This document shows positions 7,865-14,946 of a stretch of 55,713 nt of DNA, in pieces. Each line of letters begins with the position of its first letter. Within the stretch, counting starts at the first letter, position 1. The notes beneath the pieces are model-generated. The model was not told the DNA's origin. It made no database searches and saw only the letters and a list, made by a program, of their open reading frames with translations. Where the stretch lies: IMG/VR virus record IMGVR_UViG_3300037852_000225, positions 1-55,713 of that record. The stretch is one strand, 5' to 3'. Both the position numbers and the translations under genes were made by a program. The DNA is from a virus.

Positions 7865-7903
7865 GGTTTACGTGTTTAACTGGTGATGACAAAGTGTGGG
7901 AAA

Positions 7904-7935
7904 CAAATATAAGCACCGATTTGGTACTATCCAAA
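7904..7935 (-). promoter_or_regulatory. Bacteroidota-type promoter for the replication operon
   Basis: On the minus strand: -33 box TTTG (7932-7935), 20-base spacer, -7 box TATATTTG (7904-7911), matching TTTG-N19-21-TAnnTTTG exactly. Transcription should start near 7897 and read the gene starting at 7864. It overlaps the divergent promoter by 16 bases. Confidence 0.8.
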
Positions 7936-7936
7936 T
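7919..7936. promoter_or_regulatory. Inverted repeat ATTTGG-N6-CCAAAT, candidate operator
   Basis: Perfect 6-bp arms (7919-7924 and 7931-7936) with spacer TACTAT. The left arm contains the -33 box of the rightward promoter and the right arm contains that of the leftward promoter. A dimeric regulator bound here would contact both -33 elements. The ribbon-helix-helix gene starting 31 bases further right is the obvious candidate. Confidence 0.6.
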
Positions 7937-7951
7937 AATTCTATAGTTTTG
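7920..7951 (+). promoter_or_regulatory. Bacteroidota-type promoter for the RHH regulator
   Basis: TTTG (7920-7923), 20-base spacer, TAGTTTTG (7944-7951), an exact match to TTTG-N20-TAnnTTTG. The start site should fall near 7958, leaving a leader of only about 9 nt before the ATG at 7967. The -33 box is embedded in ATTTGGTAC, a 9-mer found again at the second RHH promoter (19244-19252). Confidence 0.8.
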
Positions 7952-7966
7952 TTGAAATTATTTTTT

Positions 7967-8113
7967 ATGCCGTTAGCAGTAAACCTTAGAATTTTAAAAA
8001 AGGCACATTGGGAGAAGTTAAAAAAGGTGGCTAAGAAACGAAGGATGTCAGCCAATTCCCTACTCAATGAGCTGATTGAGAACTGTGTAAAAAATGGTAC
8101 CTTTAAATCTTAA
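7967..8113 (+). CDS. Ribbon-helix-helix transcription regulator (48 aa)
   Basis: A 48-residue protein with the Arc/CopG-type plan: a short beta strand (LAVNLRILKK), helix A (HWEKLKKVAKKRR), a turn (MSAN) and helix B (SLLNELIENCVKNG). Such proteins act as dimers that insert a two-stranded sheet into the major groove. It sits immediately downstream of two overlapping divergent promoters and an inverted repeat, so it most likely represses or switches the replication operon and itself. The ATG at 7967 lies about 9 nt behind the predicted transcription start. A second RHH gene occupies the same position at 19076-19204. Confidence 0.8.
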   Translation: MPLAVNLRILKKAHWEKLKKVAKKRRMSANSLLNELIENCVKNGTFKS

Positions 8114-8123
8114 AATAAAAGTT

Positions 8124-8351
8124 ATGAAGCGAATTATTTTGGCTGTCTGCCTTTTTTTCTTACTTTCCTCCGAAACCTGCAATGACCAGTCCGCAAGCAA
8201 GTCAGGTTCCGGCACCACAACGAATGGCAGTCATCCCCATTCCAACACCAGGGTTCCATTTACGGCCAAATGGGCTCTTTTGGTGGTAGGATCCGGCGCC
8301 GCCATATATTGGATGATAAAAAGGGAGAGCAGGCGCGTAAGTAATATATAA
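8124..8351 (+). CDS. Small membrane protein with signal-like N-terminus
   Basis: 75 residues starting at MKRIILAVCLFFLL: a hydrophobic N-terminal segment (4-14) followed by Cys19, a Ser/Thr/Gly/His-rich extracytoplasmic linker, a second hydrophobic segment (residues 50-65, WALLVVGSGAAIYWMI) and a basic tail. The residues before Cys19 (SET) are not a good lipobox. The frame is open from 8094, but MKR at 8124 gives the natural signal. Two membrane segments and position beside a peptidase gene make a holin- or spanin-like lysis role possible; nothing proves it. Confidence 0.55.
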   Translation: MKRIILAVCLFFLLSSETCNDQSASKSGSGTTTNGSHPHSNTRVPFTAKWALLVVGSGAAIYWMIKRESRRVSNI

Positions 8352-8422
8352 ATAATACAAGTTTACGCTCATTAAGATGTGAGTAATAGATAAATCACCT
8401 ATTTTTACCAAACAGAATTTTT

Positions 8423-8944
8423 ATGGACTTATTCGGGAAAGAAAAAAAGGAGTTGATAGATATTATTGACAACCTTTCGGTTACCGTGATGAAACAAGCG
8501 GGAGCGATTTCGGATATAGTAAGTTCAAAAAATCAGAATGTAAGATTAGTTCTAACAACATCCATTAATAATTCAATTTTTATTATTATGTCTATTAATT
8601 TAAGTGCAAAGCAATTTTCTATTGATTCTTTAGGATTGGTTGATACCGATACCGGACTTGCAGTAGTTGCAACCTTTGCTAATCAGACGTTTACAAGCGA
8701 TAACCCGGCCATCTTTACGTCTACGCAAGATCCTGCAAACCCGAATCAATCAAAGGATGTTGCTATAGCCGCTGGTAATGCAAATTTGCTTGCCACCGCT
8801 GATGCTACCTATACTGATTCGAAGACAGGATTATCAGTAACAAAGACTGGACTAAAAGTAAGCGTCCCTGTAATAATTTCCGCTGTAGTAGCTGGAGAAA
8901 ATGTTGCTTTGGTTATAAATCAGGGGACACCACAAGCGCAGTAG
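8423..8944 (+). CDS. Beta-rich small virion-like or adhesion-like protein
   Basis: A 173-residue frame with two unlike parts. Residues 1-40 are charged and helical (MDLFGKEKKELIDIIDNLSV). From MSINLSAKQF (ATG at 8588) the sequence is beta-rich and Ala/Thr/Asn-rich (GLAVVATFANQTFTSDNPAIFTS, AIAAGNANLLATADATYTDS, VPVIISAVVAGENVALVIN), like an Ig-like or small decoration domain. The stretch before 8588 is AT-rich like a leader, so the true protein may be only 118 residues, with a separate short peptide upstream. Bacteroidota phages commonly carry similar one-domain proteins. The function is unknown. Confidence 0.55.
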   Translation: MDLFGKEKKELIDIIDNLSVTVMKQAGAISDIVSSKNQNVRLVLTTSINNSIFIIMSINLSAKQFSIDSLGLVDTDTGLAVVATFANQTFTSDNPAIFTSTQDPANPNQSKDVAIAAGNANLLATADATYTDSKTGLSVTKTGLKVSVPVIISAVVAGENVALVINQGTPQAQ

Positions 8945-8963
8945 AAATTACCTAAGAATATTT

Positions 8964-8993
8964 AACCACCCTGCTTTTTTAGTGGGGTTTTCT
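8964..8993 (+). terminator. Weak intrinsic terminator-like hairpin
   Basis: CCAC (8966-8969) can pair with GTGG (8982-8985) across a T-rich loop, followed by GGTTTTCTTG. The stem is only 4 bp, so this is a weak call, but its position between two genes is right. Confidence 0.3.
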
Positions 8994-9012
8994 TGTTTGA
9001 AATAGTAAAATT

Positions 9013-9783
9013 ATGCAAATAAAAAAATTAGGATGGGTACCTGACCTACCAGACGGAAGGGATCATCACTATAAAGCAAGGAGACTTCAACCAATCCAAT
9101 CAGTAAGTTTATGGGGGAAATATAAATCTTGTCTTAGCTATGACCAGTTGAACTTAGGAGCTTGCACTGGTAACGCTGTTTCATATTTGGTTCAATTTGA
9201 TCTTCTGAATAATTATGTTCAACAATTTGGTCCTGTTTTCCGCCCTTCAAGATTGTTTAATTACTGGTGTGCAAGATTTATTGAAGGGACGACAGCGCAA
9301 GATGCAGGCGCTTCACTAAGAGACAATATCAAAGCATTATACACCTATGGCATACCATCAGAGGATATATGGCCTTACGATGTTACAAAATATGCAGACC
9401 AACCAAGTCAGGAAGCACTTGACCAGGCTTTAAACTTCAGGGCAGTAAATTTTGAAAGTCTTGATAATACAAATAAACAATTACTTGTTAACTGCTTACT
9501 TGAAGGATTCCCTATTGCTTTTGGATTTACGGTATATGATAGTTTTATGAGCGATCAGGTTGCGGCTACAGGAATTGTTCCGATGCCAAATTTGTCAACA
9601 GAATCCGTGCAAGGTGGTCATGCAAATGTAATAGAGGGATATAGTCTTCCGAAAGATTCTTTCCTTTGCAGAAATAGTTGGGGGAGACAATGGGGTTTTG
9701 AAGGGAGCTATCTTATGCCTGCGGCATATTTAACTAACTCAAATCTGGCAGCCGACTTCTGGAAATTAAGTTTAATATTATAA
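9013..9783 (+). CDS. Papain-like cysteine peptidase (C1A fold)
   Basis: A 256-residue protein with the full papain set: oxyanion Gln45 (YDQLNLG), nucleophile Cys51 (LGACTGNA), His203 (GGHANVIEGY) and Asn221 (RNSWGRQWGFEGSY, the NSWG motif). It has no signal peptide and a short propeptide-like N-terminus (DLPDGRDH, as in bacterial C1 peptidases). Papain-like enzymes cut peptide bonds; in a phage this one could cut cell-wall peptides, process virion proteins or disarm a host protein. Because no standard endolysin is visible, a role in lysis deserves thought. It is followed 2 bases later by an HNH gene. Confidence 0.88.
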   Translation: MQIKKLGWVPDLPDGRDHHYKARRLQPIQSVSLWGKYKSCLSYDQLNLGACTGNAVSYLVQFDLLNNYVQQFGPVFRPSRLFNYWCARFIEGTTAQDAGASLRDNIKALYTYGIPSEDIWPYDVTKYADQPSQEALDQALNFRAVNFESLDNTNKQLLVNCLLEGFPIAFGFTVYDSFMSDQVAATGIVPMPNLSTESVQGGHANVIEGYSLPKDSFLCRNSWGRQWGFEGSYLMPAAYLTNSNLAADFWKLSLIL

Positions 9784-9785
9784 AT

Positions 9786-10322
9786 ATGTCAACAATAGAA
9801 ATACCACTTACAAAGGGAAAGTTTGCTATTATTGATTTTGAAGATTTAGAGTTTGTTATGAGATATAAATGGCATCTTGGTAGTAGGATCCGATCACAAT
9901 ATGCAATAAAAGTTTTAGGTAAAGGAGACGGAAAGAAGTATTTAAGAATGCACAATTATATTATGAATTGTCCTAACGGCAAGGTTGTAGATCATATAGA
10001 TGGGGATGGTCTTAACAACAAGAAGGCTAACCTAAGAATCTGCGATGATGGACAAAATAAATGCAACAGAAAGAAAAGTAGCACAACTAAAAATAGGTTC
10101 AAGGGGGCTATTTTTAGGGAGCGTAATAACCGCTGGATATGCCAAATAACCCATAAGAAGAAAAGGTACTACGTAGGTGAATTTAAAACAGAAATAGAAG
10201 CTGCTCAAGCCTATAATAAAAAAGCGAAAGAATTATTTGGAGATTTTTCTAATTTAAATGATTTTGGCTGGTCAGACGGTTTTGGGTTTTCATACGGTAA
10301 ACCTCAAGCCCAAGCGATCTAA
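9786..10322 (+). CDS. HNH-AP2 homing endonuclease
   Basis: 178 residues: a N-terminal HNH nuclease (MHNYIMNCPNGKVVDHIDGDGLNNKKANLR; His56, Asp69-His70, Asn77) followed by an AP2/ERF-type DNA-binding domain (residues about 100-157; FKGAIFRERNNRWICQI, KKRYYVGEFKTEIEAAQAYN). This two-domain layout is common in free-standing phage homing endonucleases. It starts 2 bases after the peptidase stop and overlaps the converging gene at 10319 by 4 bases, which suggests insertion into a tight gene boundary. Confidence 0.88.
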   Translation: MSTIEIPLTKGKFAIIDFEDLEFVMRYKWHLGSRIRSQYAIKVLGKGDGKKYLRMHNYIMNCPNGKVVDHIDGDGLNNKKANLRICDDGQNKCNRKKSSTTKNRFKGAIFRERNNRWICQITHKKKRYYVGEFKTEIEAAQAYNKKAKELFGDFSNLNDFGWSDGFGFSYGKPQAQAI

Positions 10323-10879
10323 ATCTGATTGGTCGTTAACCCGCCATAAATATCCTCTTTCCTTAGTGATGTATTGTAGTCGCACTCCCTGTGATTGTTA
10401 GCTGAATATCCAGCCCGCTGCACCGCTGCCATCGGGTAGCAGCAGAAAAATCTCCCTCCGGTTTGTGCGGTATCGATATGAGTATTGTCAGCAGCAGAAA
10501 GAAACGAGTCATACCAGGAAGATCGGATTGTATACAGGTGCAAAGCTACAAATTCTTTCAGTGGGTTAATGATAGGCATCGGAACTCCGTAACAACCACC
10601 CAGATATATATCGAACTCTTGCGGCTTGTTGGATAAGTACCAGTTCCACCCATCTTTGGCCGGAAAGAAAAGATCATCTTCTCCTATACAAATTTCATCC
10701 ATCTGTTCTTCCTTCGCCCATTTAACGAGCATTTTGTGACTTGCATTTATCGACTCTTCGACTGTTTTTCTATCAATGATCCCAGTATGAACAGTAAACG
10801 GAACGCCACGCTCATTAAGATGCGACGAAAGAAGTTCAAGTTTTTCTGTTTGCCTGGGGTCATGGATAACGTGTATCAT
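10319..10879 (-). CDS. Glycosyltransferase-like protein (GT25-type EDD motif)
   Basis: 186 residues with an N-terminal Rossmann-like start (MIHVIHDPRQTEKLELLSSHLNERGVPFTVHTGI) and IGEDDLFFP (Glu67-Asp68-Asp69), the metal/nucleotide-sugar motif of LPS glycosyltransferase family 25. The enzyme should transfer a sugar from an activated donor. It is the last gene of the leftward glycosyltransferase operon, with its ATG overlapping the upstream stop in TAATG. The acceptor (phage protein, DNA or host glycan) cannot be read from sequence. Confidence 0.6.
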   Translation of the reverse strand: MIHVIHDPRQTEKLELLSSHLNERGVPFTVHTGIIDRKTVEESINASHKMLVKWAKEEQMDEICIGEDDLFFPAKDGWNWYLSNKPQEFDIYLGGCYGVPMPIINPLKEFVALHLYTIRSSWYDSFLSAADNTHIDTAQTGGRFFCCYPMAAVQRAGYSANNHRECDYNTSLRKEDIYGGLTTNQI

Positions 10880-11226
10880 TAGTATTGATAATTCTTATGC
10901 TCATCGACTATAATAAATAATGTATCCCGGTACGACCATACGGTTGTGGTTATTGGCGAGTCTTTGACTTTTGAACCCAAGCGTGCGATGGAATCTATAT
11001 GAATCATTGGCACATAGTATCTCGGTGCCCATGACTTATACGGGGAGTTTGTATCGTAGTCCAGCCTTATCACAATAGTGCCGGTATCTTTGCCAGAATT
11101 AGGATTCACCCACCAGCGGGCGTAAGTGTGAACAGCTCTGTGTGGCTTGGTTGGCGAAGGCCACAGAAAATATATTGCTGATATAATTACAAGAGTGCCG
11201 ATTACGCCGAGTGCTGCATTTTTCAT
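10879..11226 (-). CDS. Membrane-anchored small protein
   Basis: 115 residues with one N-terminal membrane segment (residues about 4-21, AALGVIGTLVIISAIYFLW) and a beta-like extracytoplasmic domain (GTIVIRLDYDTN, PITTTVWSYRDTLFIIVDEH). No enzyme motif is visible. It is joined by TAATG and ATGA overlaps to its neighbours, so it is expressed with the tiny membrane protein at 11223-11384. The pair could form a membrane complex serving the glycan operon or lysis. Confidence 0.6.
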   Translation of the reverse strand: MKNAALGVIGTLVIISAIYFLWPSPTKPHRAVHTYARWWVNPNSGKDTGTIVIRLDYDTNSPYKSWAPRYYVPMIHIDSIARLGSKVKDSPITTTVWSYRDTLFIIVDEHKNYQY

Positions 11227-11384
11227 TTTTCAAAAATTTTAGAGATTAAAAATCCGGTTATAAAAATTGGCCAGAACATTCCAAATATAAAAGCCCATCC
11301 TTTTCTCATCCCGCCAGGCTCTATCGCTGCATAAGTGCAGAAAACACTGATAATAAGATATTCTATGATGGCGATGGCGGTCAT
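11223..11384 (-). CDS. Tiny two-segment membrane protein (53 aa)
   Basis: 53 residues, beginning MTAIAIIEYLIISVFCTYAA and ending in ITGFLISKIFEK, with two hydrophobic segments separated by EPGGMRKGW. The stop overlaps the next ATG (ATGA at 11223-11226) and its ATG shares a base with the stop of the HNH gene (TAATG). A holin-like or bactoprenol-glucosyl-flippase-like helper is conceivable because of its size and company with glycosyltransferases, but the sequence alone does not decide. Confidence 0.65.
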   Translation of the reverse strand: MTAIAIIEYLIISVFCTYAAIEPGGMRKGWAFIFGMFWPIFITGFLISKIFEK

Positions 11385-11986
11385 TAAGATGGTTTGTATT
11401 TCCAGACGAATTGTTTTGGTTTTTTAGTCTGACCATAAAGACAAAGTTTAATTGCATTCTCAGACATTACAGAAGTAGCATCTGTAATACTTTCCCACTC
11501 TCGAATAAATTTTCCATTTAAATCGTATTGCAAAATAATTTTCTTTTTTCCAGTCATCAATAATATAGACTCTTGTGATTTAATAAGTAATCCTTTTTTA
11601 GAAGCATGATTCATATTATATTCTTGATTACACCATTCTAAATTAGTAACATTATTATTTAACTTATTCCCATCAATATGGTTTACTTGTTTTAGATTTA
11701 AATTATTTTCAATAAATGCTTCAGCTACCATTCTATGAATTTTTCTAACCCATGGTTTTTTATTTATTACTATAGCTGCCTGAACATATCCAGTTTTATG
11801 AATATGCTGTGATATTATTTTAGGCTCAAGCGATCTCCATCCGTGCCCCACACCTCCATAGTAATATTTATATTTTCTTTTTAACCTACTGAAATTGCTT
11901 ATTAAGTACATACTTTCAAGGCCAACAACATCTCTCCAAATTTCACCATCAATATCCACTATTGATAAATTTTTCCAGTGTTCCAT
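11384..11986 (-). CDS. HNH homing endonuclease (NUMOD4-HNH-NUMOD1 type)
   Basis: 200 residues: a NUMOD4-like start (GEIWRDVVGLESMYLISNFSR), the HNH core (VRKIHRMVAEAF, then VNHIDGNKLNNNVTNLEW) and a C-terminal NUMOD1-like recognition part (LNGKFIREWESITDATSV). It is noticeably more AT-rich than the surrounding operon, in line with recent insertion. Its start overlaps the end of a 40-codon frame (11959-12081), possibly part of the gene it displaced. Confidence 0.88.
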   Translation of the reverse strand: MEHWKNLSIVDIDGEIWRDVVGLESMYLISNFSRLKRKYKYYYGGVGHGWRSLEPKIISQHIHKTGYVQAAIVINKKPWVRKIHRMVAEAFIENNLNLKQVNHIDGNKLNNNVTNLEWCNQEYNMNHASKKGLLIKSQESILLMTGKKKIILQYDLNGKFIREWESITDATSVMSENAIKLCLYGQTKKPKQFVWKYKPS

Positions 11987-12081
11987 AAAAAAATTAAACC
12001 TCCGGACACAAAAGGTTGACCATCACTACCAAGAAGGTAAGATGCAGTTGTGCCGGAGATTATATCGTTAATGAATTGCAT
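11959..12081 (-). CDS. Short ORF, possibly a gene start cut off by the HNH insertion
   Basis: 40 codons (MQFINDIISGTTASYLLGSD...) whose last 28 bases overlap the HNH gene. The first 30 residues read like a genuine phage peptide (LGSDGQPFVSGGL), whereas the end merges into the HNH start. It may be a real small protein or the 5' piece of a gene interrupted by the endonuclease. There is otherwise no gene between 11987 and 12114. Confidence 0.35.
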   Translation of the reverse strand: MQFINDIISGTTASYLLGSDGQPFVSGGLIFLWNTGKIYQ

Positions 12082-12114
12082 GATAGTGTGGTCAACAGTA
12101 CTAAGATACGAAAG

Positions 12115-12681
12115 CTATTCTAAATAAAAAAGTGCTGTTTTCCATTTATTTATACCGTCATTATCAGTGTGATCTTTTTGTTCAAATACCAATGATTTAA
12201 ACGGCTTTAATATTTCTTCTGCCTCTGGACACATAAATACATAGCTTTGCTGCCAGTTATCAACTATTAAAAAAATTGGCCTGCCCAATGACATAGCTTT
12301 TTTTATACACTCCAATCTTAACACGCCATCGACGCATACTATATCCGGAGAACAATCTTGTGGCAATTCAGTATAATATTCAATTTTGCTTTGGTCTCCT
12401 TCATTACATGGTCTATAAATTAATTCAAGATTCTTCATATTGTACGAATCGGCATATTCCTGGATATCTTTAATCCATTTTTCATTTGTTTCAATAGTGA
12501 AAACCCGTCTTGCTCTTGATGCAAGCCAGATACTGCTCCATCCGCCCCCCCATTCTAATGCAACTTTGTCAGATAAGTCCCATTTTTCAATGCACGTTAA
12601 AAAATCATGCGTCCACCATGGGTAAACATGCCCATTTGGTGATTTTAATTGCCATTGAACTAAATTATTTATATCAAGCAT
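12115..12681 (-). CDS. SAM-dependent methyltransferase-like protein
   Basis: 188 residues with a class I methyltransferase fold: motif I ALEWGGGWSSIWLA (41-54), acidic end of strand 2 VFTIETNEKW (Glu64), DIVCVDGVLR (motif IV region) and a later strand FLIVDN. Motif I is GGGWSS rather than the classic GxGxG but fits the fold. It should move a methyl group from S-adenosylmethionine; within a glycosyltransferase operon, O-methylation of sugars is a plausible use. It is 1 base from the second methyltransferase gene. Confidence 0.65.
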   Translation of the reverse strand: MLDINNLVQWQLKSPNGHVYPWWTHDFLTCIEKWDLSDKVALEWGGGWSSIWLASRARRVFTIETNEKWIKDIQEYADSYNMKNLELIYRPCNEGDQSKIEYYTELPQDCSPDIVCVDGVLRLECIKKAMSLGRPIFLIVDNWQQSYVFMCPEAEEILKPFKSLVFEQKDHTDNDGINKWKTALFYLE

Positions 12682-12682
12682 T

Positions 12683-13255
12683 TCATTGTTTATTTATTAG
12701 CCAACAGGAATCCATAAATTCAAGTTTCAGTCCTTTATGTTCAGCAAATTCATCAACTGCCTGCTTCACCCCTGCATGCGGCTGGAAGTAATCGTGGCCG
12801 GCGAAGATGCCGCCTTGAGTTACCTTCGGCCACCAAGCAGCCAAATCGGATTTCACAGACTCGTAATCATGAGCGGCGTCGATGAAGACAAAGCAAAAAT
12901 TATGATTAATTTCTTTTGCAGCCTCGACGCTTGACATTTTTACTACTTTAATGTGATCCCATATTCCAAGGTCCTGCATATTCATTTTAAAAGAAGTGTA
13001 CAAATTCCCTCTGCCATACTCTTTTATTACATCTTCGTGATGGCTACATTCAGGCTCAAATGTATCAACAGCGTATAGTACAGGCTTTGCAATACCAGCT
13101 CTTTTTAAAGTATCATATAGAAATGCAAATGATTTTCCCATAAATACCCCTACCTCACAGCACCATGCGCCATTGTGTTTTGTTTTCTCCACTGCCATAT
13201 CATACAGCCCTTCCCATTCGAACCAACCAACGATATCTTTATACGATGCTATCAT
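12683..13255 (-). CDS. SAM-dependent methyltransferase (Methyltransf_24 type)
   Basis: 190 residues: motif I CCEVGVFMGKSFAFL (33-47), strand 2 YAVDTFEPE (Asp64), VFIDAAHDYESVKSDLAAWWPKVTQGGIFAGHDY, which is the diagnostic stretch of the Methyltransf_24 family of small-molecule and sugar methyltransferases. It overlaps the glycosyltransferase upstream by 17 bases. Methylation of a glycan built by the neighbouring enzymes is the natural reading, although the acceptor is unknown. Confidence 0.8.
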   Translation of the reverse strand: MIASYKDIVGWFEWEGLYDMAVEKTKHNGAWCCEVGVFMGKSFAFLYDTLKRAGIAKPVLYAVDTFEPECSHHEDVIKEYGRGNLYTSFKMNMQDLGIWDHIKVVKMSSVEAAKEINHNFCFVFIDAAHDYESVKSDLAAWWPKVTQGGIFAGHDYFQPHAGVKQAVDEFAEHKGLKLEFMDSCWLINKQ

Positions 13256-14048
13256 ACTGTTGACGGTAATTTACCAGCCATGAAAAATCTTCCTGTGGAT
13301 AGAAATATCTCAATACTCTCATTATTTTTGAGAAGTTTTCAGGTTCGTAACCTGGCCTCCAAAGATGACAATCGATGGTGTCAGGCTTCAGCATTGTCTC
13401 CCACATGCCATCGTCACGGTCCAAGCGACGAGAAGCAAACTGTGTATTTGGATATGCCCTAGGATGCGGAATGTAATAATGAGTCCCCATAATGGCATTA
13501 TGCAAAAGTTCCTGATCCCGGGCCCAAAAATCCGATCTCATGTGTTCGGAGTCCAACGGTCCCAAATCCTCATCCAACATTTCCTGAAATGATTTATTCC
13601 CACAATTAAACACTTCTTTCCACTTTGCCGCACTCATCGAGCAAAAACAGATTGGAAATTGCCCTTGCGGTACAAGATCATTTCCCCAAATATGAATATT
13701 GTGGTCAACTTCAGTCAAGTCCTTAGAAAATATCGCCATATCCGCGTCTGACGTAATTAAGATTTCATCACCATCAATAAAATCAAGGCATCCTCCAAAT
13801 AATCGAACGCATTGTGAATAAGTCGGCTCTTTGTGCTTTGGGCAATTAAAAAATAAAATGTAAGAACGAGCTACACCTTTTATTTTCAATTCAGTTAATG
13901 TTTCGAGTACCAATTTTGATTTGTCTGTCAGTGGTCCCATTGGCATGAATATAATAGTGTCCACTCCAAGTTTTGCCCAACAATATGCTGTTATTGGCAG
14001 GGAAAATAGATATTTGTCATCTGTAGTGCTTGAAATTATTGCTATCAT
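13239..14048 (-). CDS. Glycosyltransferase-like protein (GT-A fold, DxD)
   Basis: 269 residues with a Rossmann-like start (MIAIISSTTDDKYLFSLPITAYCW), the strand EILITSDADMAIFS with Asp101-x-Asp103, the metal-binding DxD motif of GT-A enzymes, and an Arg/His-rich substrate half (RLDRDDGMWETML). It overlaps the genes on both sides (ATGA at 14045-14048). It probably transfers one sugar of a glycan made by the cluster; donor and acceptor cannot be told. Confidence 0.7.
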   Translation of the reverse strand: MIAIISSTTDDKYLFSLPITAYCWAKLGVDTIIFMPMGPLTDKSKLVLETLTELKIKGVARSYILFFNCPKHKEPTYSQCVRLFGGCLDFIDGDEILITSDADMAIFSKDLTEVDHNIHIWGNDLVPQGQFPICFCSMSAAKWKEVFNCGNKSFQEMLDEDLGPLDSEHMRSDFWARDQELLHNAIMGTHYYIPHPRAYPNTQFASRRLDRDDGMWETMLKPDTIDCHLWRPGYEPENFSKIMRVLRYFYPQEDFSWLVNYRQQYDSIV

Positions 14049-14725
14049 AAGCCACCTATAAAGAAGTATACCCTCTCCGGGTCATAATTTGTACTATAAT
14101 AACTAACAAAATCGACATATTCGAATTTTATTCCGAGCCTGTGTATTGCAAGGCTAAAAATTGATTGATCCTGGCGCCCATGAAGAAATCTTGGATCGGA
14201 ACTATCCTTAAGATCATGTGACCTGTTTGTTTTAAACAGTCCCAGCTCATATCCTTCCTGCCAAAGTTTCCACACATTATCAGCATCTTTATTATGCTGC
14301 CTAAGTCCAACCATTCCAGTTGCAATTTCAGGAAGTTGTTCGGCATCATCCCTTGTAATACCAGCCCATTCGAGCGCTGCATCGCTGCAAGTCTGGGCAC
14401 AGTTGTATCCTGTTCTGAAAGCGAATATCCCTTCATGATTTATGATATCAAATATTGGCATTGGATTTTTCACGCACCAAAAGGATGAGTCCAGCCACAT
14501 CACAACGTCATGTTCTTTGAAAGCCTCACGAAATGCTGCAATCTTGAATCCGTATGGGTTGTGGTTATGATCTTCGGAATTTGGCGGGTACTCATCCTTC
14601 CACAACATTAATTCACCAGGGTAGCCATGGTACATTAGTGAACGCTCAAGGCGCTCGGTGCCTCTTTTGTACCAGTTGCCAATGCCGGCATTAATGATGA
14701 CCGGAAGTTTACCGTTCAGCTCCAT
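14045..14725 (-). CDS. Glycosyltransferase-like protein (DxS-type, GT-A)
   Basis: 226 residues. HDVVMWLDSSFWCVKNP (Asp79-Ser80-Ser81) is the strand-loop carrying the DxD-equivalent of GT-A transferases that build capsule and O-antigen-like sugars (cf. VMWLDADT in related proteins); GMVGLRQHNKDADNVW and DQSIFSLAIHRLG fit the acceptor side. It lies between two other transferase-like genes with overlaps at both ends. The function is inferred from this fold signature and the operon. Confidence 0.6.
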   Translation of the reverse strand: MELNGKLPVIINAGIGNWYKRGTERLERSLMYHGYPGELMLWKDEYPPNSEDHNHNPYGFKIAAFREAFKEHDVVMWLDSSFWCVKNPMPIFDIINHEGIFAFRTGYNCAQTCSDAALEWAGITRDDAEQLPEIATGMVGLRQHNKDADNVWKLWQEGYELGLFKTNRSHDLKDSSDPRFLHGRQDQSIFSLAIHRLGIKFEYVDFVSYYSTNYDPERVYFFIGGL

Positions 14726-14946
14726 ACCCTTTCGGATTTATATTTTCCTTTAATATTTTTTGCAAAGTAAGTACCTGTGCTGGCTGCATCTTTGAAACTT
14801 TCGAATACATCCGCTTGAACGGAATAAAAATCCCATACCTGACCATTCAGGAACCATACTCTCAATGTCTCTGTTGAAGTATTGTAGCCTATTGCATCTA
14901 TATTTGAAGATGCCACTTCTATTTTATCTAATCCCGTATCTTTCAT
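14716..14946 (-). CDS. KTSC-domain protein
   Basis: 76 residues from the ATG at 14946 (MKDTGLDKIEVASSNIDAIG). The sequence SSNIDAIGYNTSTETLRVWFLNGQVWDFYSV followed by GTYFAKNIKGKY matches the small KTSC domain, named for its lysine-tRNA-synthetase C-terminal-like occurrence and frequent in phages, with an unknown or RNA-related role. The frame is open to 14991, but that would overlap the upstream gene by 68 bases, and the domain starts just after the chosen Met. It overlaps the next gene by 10 bases. Confidence 0.75.
   Translation of the reverse strand: MKDTGLDKIEVASSNIDAIGYNTSTETLRVWFLNGQVWDFYSVQADVFESFKDAASTGTYFAKNIKGKYKSERVWS

Noticed and set aside
8363-10823. 15-mer ACGCTCATTAAGATG shared between about 8364 and 10808
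   Set aside because: A few exact 15-mer pairs are expected by chance in 55 kb, and the second copy lies inside a coding region with no related context.
11239-11457. 72-codon minus-strand ORF in another frame
   Set aside because: Overlaps the tiny membrane protein and the HNH gene, both of which have better coding signals and overlapping start/stop codons.
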